Assembly: GCA_963850425.1 (NCBI GenBank)
Contig: CAWKLF010000001.1
Location: forward strand, 744,001-808,000
Length of the DNA stretch: 64,000 nucleotides
Reading direction: 5' to 3'
From: Gp1-AA133 sp963850425
Lineage (GTDB): Bacteria > Acidobacteriota > Terriglobia > Terriglobales > Acidobacteriaceae
In this document: piece by piece, positions 59,988 to 64,000 of the stretch
Numbering within the stretch: the first letter of the stretch is position 1
Layout of the letters: each line of letters begins with the position of its first letter
The notes under the pieces: generated by a model
Told to the model about the DNA's origin: nothing
The model's database searches: none
What the model saw: the letters and a program-made list of their open reading frames with translations, nothing else
Position numbers and translations under genes: made by a program

Positions 59988-60830
59988 CTAGATTGCCCGC
60001 AGCAGGTCTTCCGGAGGAAGCAGGGCGTTCATCGAGCCGGAACGGAAGCCTTCCAGATCGAGGGTGACGAACTTGAAACCGAGCCCCTTGAAGATGCGGG
60101 TGAATTCGGCGGCCAAAGCCGGGTCAAGGGCGCGGGGAAGCTCCTCTTTAGCGATCTCGAGGCGGACGATCTCGCCATGGTGGCGGACGCGGAACTGGCG
60201 GAAACCGAGCGCACGGAGAGCTTCCTCGCCTTGCTCGACGGCGGACAGGGCTTCCCGAGTGACGGGACGACCGTACTCGATCCGCGAAGAGAGGCAGGCC
60301 GAGGCGGGCTTATCCCAAACCCGAAGGCCGGCTGTCTGGGCCAAAGTGCGGATTTCATCTTTTGTGAGGCCGGCATCGAGCAGGGGCGCCGAAACATGAT
60401 GCTGCCGGGCGGCCTGCTGACCAGGTCGAAAGTCTCCCTGGTCGTCAACATTCACGCCGTAGGCGACCGCGTCGAATCCGCGGGCTGAGCGGAAGGATTC
60501 CATCACCGTAAAAAGCTCGTCCTTGCAGTGAAAGCAACGGGACGCATCGTTGCGGGCGTATTCGGGGCGTTCCATCTCGGTCGTGGGTATGACTTCGAGT
60601 GGAATGCCGTGCTCTCTGGCAAAGGCGACGGCGTCGGCAAGATGGGTGCGGGCCAAACTCGGGGAATCGGCGATGATGGCCAGTATGTTGGATCCGACGG
60701 TCTGGAATGCCGTCCACGCGAGGTACGCGGAGTCAACTCCCCCGGAGTATGCAATCAACGTACGTCCGAGCGAGCGGAGGCGCTGCCGCAAATTGGCTTG
60801 CTTAGCCTCGAGTTCGGCGGAGACTGCCAC
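59988..60830 (-). CDS. larE: ATP-dependent sacrificial sulfur transferase LarE
   Basis: The 280-residue PP-loop enzyme donates sulfur from its own cysteine to the nickel-pincer cofactor precursor of lactate racemase and related enzymes. The PP-loop is YSGGVDSAYLAW (SGGVDS at residues 29-34). SACLSSRIEYG carries Cys179, in the place of the sacrificial Cys176 of the Lactobacillus plantarum enzyme. Cys99 and Cys102 (SRCFHCKDELF) form an additional pair. I choose GTG at 60830, since upstream sequence up to 61049 overlaps lptD and looks non-coding. No larA, larB or larC is in the window, so it may be an orphan or serve in trans. Confidence 0.88.
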   Translation of the reverse strand: MAVSAELEAKQANLRQRLRSLGRTLIAYSGGVDSAYLAWTAFQTVGSNILAIIADSPSLARTHLADAVAFAREHGIPLEVIPTTEMERPEYARNDASRCFHCKDELFTVMESFRSARGFDAVAYGVNVDDQGDFRPGQQAARQHHVSAPLLDAGLTKDEIRTLAQTAGLRVWDKPASACLSSRIEYGRPVTREALSAVEQGEEALRALGFRQFRVRHHGEIVRLEIAKEELPRALDPALAAEFTRIFKGLGFKFVTLDLEGFRSGSMNALLPPEDLLRAI

Positions 60831-60913
60831 AGGCCTATGGTAATACGACAGGGCTGTATACGCAGCCGGATTCTCGATGCGGCCGCCGGTGGGAATCGCC
60901 AAGCACTGGTATT

Positions 60914-63346
60914 TCAGTAAAGGCGTTCCTGCTTGCGCAGATTGCCGAAGGCGCCGATGTTGGCCAGGGTGAAACTGAAGCGGAACTGGTTCTCGTTGCG
61001 GACCGAGCCAAGGGCGAAGCGGCGGTACTCGAACGTGACGCCACAGCAATCCCAGTTGTAGGTTGTTTGAGCAGTGGCGTATTGCAGGAAGCCGAGGTTC
61101 GCGTCAAAGCCCAAGCTGCTGGCGCCGCTGAAGCCGGGCTTGGTGGGATGCCCATATCCAAAGAGAACGCGAAACTGGTTGAAGTCCTGCTGGACGGCAC
61201 TGGTGCCGGTCAGGCCGGGAAGAGACTGCACAAAGGCGTCACCCCCGCCGAAGGTAAAAGCGCCGACGTGATAGTTCAGTAGCGCTGTGCTGGCGTTGAT
61301 GCGGTGCTTTTTGAAATCGTAGTCGAGATCCCACTCGGCGTCGGCTTGCGAACTGGTCTGCACCCGCAGACGTGAGATGAGCGGAGACAAGTGTTGCGGC
61401 TCGGTTAGAAAAGCGATGCCAGAAAAATCGGCGGTTGTGGTCAATACGTTGCGCCGGCCGTTCACGAGTGCCCCGCCGAAATCGGGATCGAGGAAATATT
61501 TTTGGGCGATCTCCCAGGTGACGATTTCGCGAATGTGAGGGCCCGCGGAACAAGGAATGTTCTCCGGGACATAGGTGCGTTCCCAGGGTTGGATTTGCTC
61601 CCCGGGAGCGCCGATCCGAAGAGAATACATATCTTGCGGAGTGCAGTCTTCGGGCCGCCCGGAAGTTCGTTTGGAATACAAGCGATTGATGATGCCGTAC
61701 TCGACCTCATTCGTGTTGCTGAGAATGTCGCGTGCATCGAAGCGCAGGATACTGTCAAAGTTGTTCACGCCGGTGACGTAGCGGTAGGTAGCGTACGGCT
61801 CGATGACATGCTTCAGCTTGTGTCCAGCAACCGAGCGATCAAATAGGCGTGTAAGCGCCGGCGGCCGTAACTCGACCCTGCCTTCCAGAGCTTTGCGGTT
61901 GATGGTGTTGCTCAGCGCGGTGCCGACGTTTGTGCCCGGTTCGAGTTGCTGGGTGTAAATCGTATTGCGAAGGGCCAGTTCGGGCCGCAGGGACCATCCC
62001 CGAAACAAGACCGGCATTGAGATCGCGGGCGAAAGATCGAGGCGGCCCACCAGGTTGGCAGTGCGGAATCCCCGTTCACTGCGGGAGAGCCCTTCAGCCG
62101 CGGCGTCCAGCGACCAATAAAAGGGCGTATGCGGAAGACGTCGATCCACGCTCGAAAGCTGCAAACTGGGAGCGTGCAGGATCGTGATGGCATCTCCATT
62201 CTGCGAGCTTTGAAAATCCTGGTAGCGCTGCACCAGCGCGTTGTAGGAAAAGCCGCGTATGGTGTTGGAGAGGAAGGCTTGGGACTTGACTTCCGAGTTA
62301 ACCGCCTGCGTAAAAGTCTCGCTGAATGCAAGGCGAAACACAAAGGAACTCAGGTAGTCGATGTTGGCGACGGCGCGAAAGTTCTGCAGGAAGCGTCCCT
62401 CCCCGCTTAGCGTGACATCTTCCCCGCCCTGGTGCTTGCGATCGAGCACTCCAAAGTACGCCAGGTTGACGTAGGAAGTGTCACTGGGGCGGGCGCGAAA
62501 TTGGCCGCGCTGTGCCCAGCCGCGCTGCGAGTAATACTCGGCTCCCGCGGTGGCATCCATGCTGCGATTGATCGCCCAATACGCCGATTCGCCGACGATC
62601 GTGCCCTTGGTAGAGGAACGTCCGACGCTGGGAATCAGGAACCCGGATTTCCTTCCCAGAGGATGTGCCGGGAAGGCGGCGAAGGGGAAATAGAAGACGG
62701 GCACACCGCGAATCCGAAAGCTGCTGCGATATACCGTGGCATTGGCGCCTACGTCGACCACGACCTTCCGGGCATTGAACGTCCAATTGGGACGAGGCAG
62801 TTCGCAGGTGGTCACCGAGCCGTCGTTGACAATGAAGTGATCCGGACCGGTCTTTTCGACGATCTTCCCGGCGAAGGCGAATGGGCTGGCAGAGGTTAGA
62901 GTCGATGCGCTGCCTTTCATGCGAACGCCGATCGTCCCAACGACGTCGTAGAACTTCCCACTCTCAGTCTTCACATTGTAGGTGCCGCGGCTGGCTTCGA
63001 TGTGCTCGTCATTCGGACCGCCATCCAAAACCATGTGGCCTTCGCCAACCGCTTCGCCGGTATCGGAATTGAAAGTGACTTCATCCGCGTACAGGACGTA
63101 GGTGCCGTAGTGGATTTCGACGTGCCCTCGCAAGGTATAGACCGGGCCATTCTTTTCCTGGCTCTCCGTGGCCGAAATCGTGACATTTTCCTCTCGCGGC
63201 AGCGGACTTCGCGCCGCCATGGGAGGGTTTTCAGGAGTCTCAGTTTGATTTTGGGCAGCAAGCAACTGGCTGGTTACTAAGAGCGGGGCGAGAAGGAGAT
63301 GACAAAGGTAGGCCGCCGTGATAAGGAATCGTGTGCGGGAGATCAT
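60914..63346 (-). CDS. lptD: LPS-assembly protein LptD
   Basis: This outer-membrane beta-barrel of about 810 residues inserts lipopolysaccharide into the outer leaflet together with LptE. I start it at the ATG at 63346, which gives a signal peptide (TRFLITAAYLCHLLLAPLLV, cleavage near LLAA); the upstream frame to 63469 is non-coding in appearance. The N-terminal OstA/LptA-like domain is seen as VYTLRGHVEIHYGTYVLYAD and EVTFNSDTGEAVGEGHMVLD. VFYFPFAAFPAHPLGRKSGF and the long Tyr/Phe-alternating barrel follow to the end at FGNLRKQERLY. Cysteines for the interdomain disulfides of E. coli LptD are only partly matched (Cys in TTCELP, DCTPQD, IPCSAG). Confidence 0.9.
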   Translation of the reverse strand: MISRTRFLITAAYLCHLLLAPLLVTSQLLAAQNQTETPENPPMAARSPLPREENVTISATESQEKNGPVYTLRGHVEIHYGTYVLYADEVTFNSDTGEAVGEGHMVLDGGPNDEHIEASRGTYNVKTESGKFYDVVGTIGVRMKGSASTLTSASPFAFAGKIVEKTGPDHFIVNDGSVTTCELPRPNWTFNARKVVVDVGANATVYRSSFRIRGVPVFYFPFAAFPAHPLGRKSGFLIPSVGRSSTKGTIVGESAYWAINRSMDATAGAEYYSQRGWAQRGQFRARPSDTSYVNLAYFGVLDRKHQGGEDVTLSGEGRFLQNFRAVANIDYLSSFVFRLAFSETFTQAVNSEVKSQAFLSNTIRGFSYNALVQRYQDFQSSQNGDAITILHAPSLQLSSVDRRLPHTPFYWSLDAAAEGLSRSERGFRTANLVGRLDLSPAISMPVLFRGWSLRPELALRNTIYTQQLEPGTNVGTALSNTINRKALEGRVELRPPALTRLFDRSVAGHKLKHVIEPYATYRYVTGVNNFDSILRFDARDILSNTNEVEYGIINRLYSKRTSGRPEDCTPQDMYSLRIGAPGEQIQPWERTYVPENIPCSAGPHIREIVTWEIAQKYFLDPDFGGALVNGRRNVLTTTADFSGIAFLTEPQHLSPLISRLRVQTSSQADAEWDLDYDFKKHRINASTALLNYHVGAFTFGGGDAFVQSLPGLTGTSAVQQDFNQFRVLFGYGHPTKPGFSGASSLGFDANLGFLQYATAQTTYNWDCCGVTFEYRRFALGSVRNENQFRFSFTLANIGAFGNLRKQERLY

Positions 63347-63508
63347 CGGAAGCGCACGGAGACCCCAACACTGAGTTGAGTTTCGGGGACCTCGTGACCT
63401 TAGCACGGCGCTGGCCCGAGAGGCAAAGCGCTGCAGTAAGATAGGTTCCGTTCGTTTGTTCCGCAACACGGCCTCGCTCTGGCCCTGGCGTTTCTCCGAA
63501 GACCATCC

Positions 63509-64000
63509 ATGAGTTGTTCGCTCTGCGGCGAAGTCTGCTGTTGTGTCCCTCGCGCTAAGCCTGCAGAAAAAAGCGGGTTGGAAACGGGTGTGCCCGAAAG
63601 CGTCTTTGGAGTCGTGAACGCGAGTTCAGCAAGGGGCCAGGAATCGCTTCTGCCGGGTCAGGACGGATCGTCGTGGCGCCAGGAAGTGTCCGACAGACTG
63701 AACCGCTACCACGCCCGGAGGCGGCCTCGTCCACCGCGCTATCCTTCCTTGCGACTGAAATTCGAACAGCCTGAATCACGGTGGGCCGCAAGCGATCCCG
63801 TTGCACAGTCCCCGTCGGTCCAGGCGTCCCAAGCCTCTCCCGTAATGCGGCAGGCGGTGGCCGTAAATTATGTGGAGCCGACGCCTGAAAGAGCATCTCC
63901 CCCAGCAACATGGACGGCTGAGGTCGCCCTGCCACTTCCTGAGCGTCCGCGAAACCAGAGCGCCGGGAACCTGATCGAGTTCCCACGGACCATCTACACA
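63509..64000 (+). CDS. Cys-rich N-terminal protein, 3' end outside the window
   Basis: A plus-strand frame from the ATG at 63509 runs open to the window edge (164 codons). It begins MSCSLCGEVCCC, a dense cysteine cluster that may bind zinc or a metal. SWRQEVSDRLNRYHARRRPR and YPSLRLKFEQPE follow, then a Pro-rich stretch ending SAGNLIEFPRTIY. I recall similar basic N-termini on acidobacterial RDD-type membrane proteins, but the part that would prove it is missing. It is divergent from lptD, with about 160 bases between the two starts. Confidence 0.55.
   Translation, partial: MSCSLCGEVCCCVPRAKPAEKSGLETGVPESVFGVVNASSARGQESLLPGQDGSSWRQEVSDRLNRYHARRRPRPPRYPSLRLKFEQPESRWAASDPVAQSPSVQASQASPVMRQAVAVNYVEPTPERASPPATWTAEVALPLPERPRNQSAGNLIEFPRTIYT

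Noticed and set aside
1..64000. tRNA, rRNA, prophage or toxin-antitoxin genes
   Set aside because: I looked for T-loop-like motifs, phage structural or integrase motifs and small two-gene toxin-antitoxin layouts, and found none I could support.

Overview
The window is GC-rich bacterial chromosome, and I infer an Acidobacteriota member, probably of the Terriglobia. The reasons are an IPT/TIG-domain lipoprotein, a tonB-exbB-exbD-exbD-TPR cluster followed by a biotin carboxylase pair, a DUF4139 protein, Gram-negative envelope genes (lptD, secDF, TonB system) and many short dispersed repeats between and inside genes. This placement rests on family knowledge, not on a database search. No rRNA, tRNA, CRISPR array, integrase or phage gene was recognised.

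Layout. 1-7.4 kb: the start of a UvrD/PcrA helicase gene running off the left edge, a DUF971 protein, and secreted enzymes (GH99-like lipoprotein, metallophosphoesterase, S41-like protease). 7.4-17 kb: rpmB, an FKBP isomerase, a RidA protein, a bifunctional (p)ppGpp enzyme, a TIGR01777 epimerase, a TSUP transporter, a C45-like Ntn hydrolase and a polyferredoxin membrane protein. 17.3-22 kb: gyrA and a 14-TM drug exporter. 22-23.2 kb: a gene-free, repeat-built block. 23.2-31.4 kb: a pair of exported paralogues, a GT-C-like membrane protein, a CPBP protease, a DUF4139 protein, a frameshifted SMP-30/NHL gene and an ATP-grasp protein. 31.5-40.6 kb: gyrB, mscL, a STAS protein, a peroxiredoxin, a serine hydrolase and an mnmG carrying three repeat insertions. 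40.8-46.3 kb: a CADD-like enzyme, a thioesterase, a PEP-mutase-like lyase, a YfcE phosphodiesterase, a cupredoxin/diheme cytochrome c pair and a serine/threonine dehydratase. 46.4-51.3 kb: a disrupted tgt followed by yajC-secD-secF. 51.5-57.6 kb: tonB-exbB-exbD-exbD-TPR lipoprotein, then biotin carboxylase and biotin carrier. 57.8-64 kb: a SurA-like lipoprotein, a DsbA-like protein, larE, lptD and a partial Cys-rich protein.

The most unusual signal is a family of four intergenic elements (17.1, 22.4, 22.7 and 35.1 kb). Each is built from three hairpins in fixed order and nearly fixed spacing. The hairpin stem sequences differ between copies, but the base pairing is kept. In three of the four, a tandem array begins directly 3' of the last hairpin, and the arrays have unrelated units (about 12, 17-20 and 40 bp). 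Other dispersed repeats sit in frame inside mnmG, disrupt tgt and supply the end of a DUF971 protein.

Two redox loci (15.8 and 45.3 kb) share a CRP/FNR-like arrangement of three half-sites, which suggests one regulator. An extended -10 motif TGCTAGAAT precedes at least three genes. The CADD-like protein at 40.8 kb keeps the metal ligands and the Tyr/Lys pair reported for the self-sacrificing p-aminobenzoate synthase of Chlamydia.
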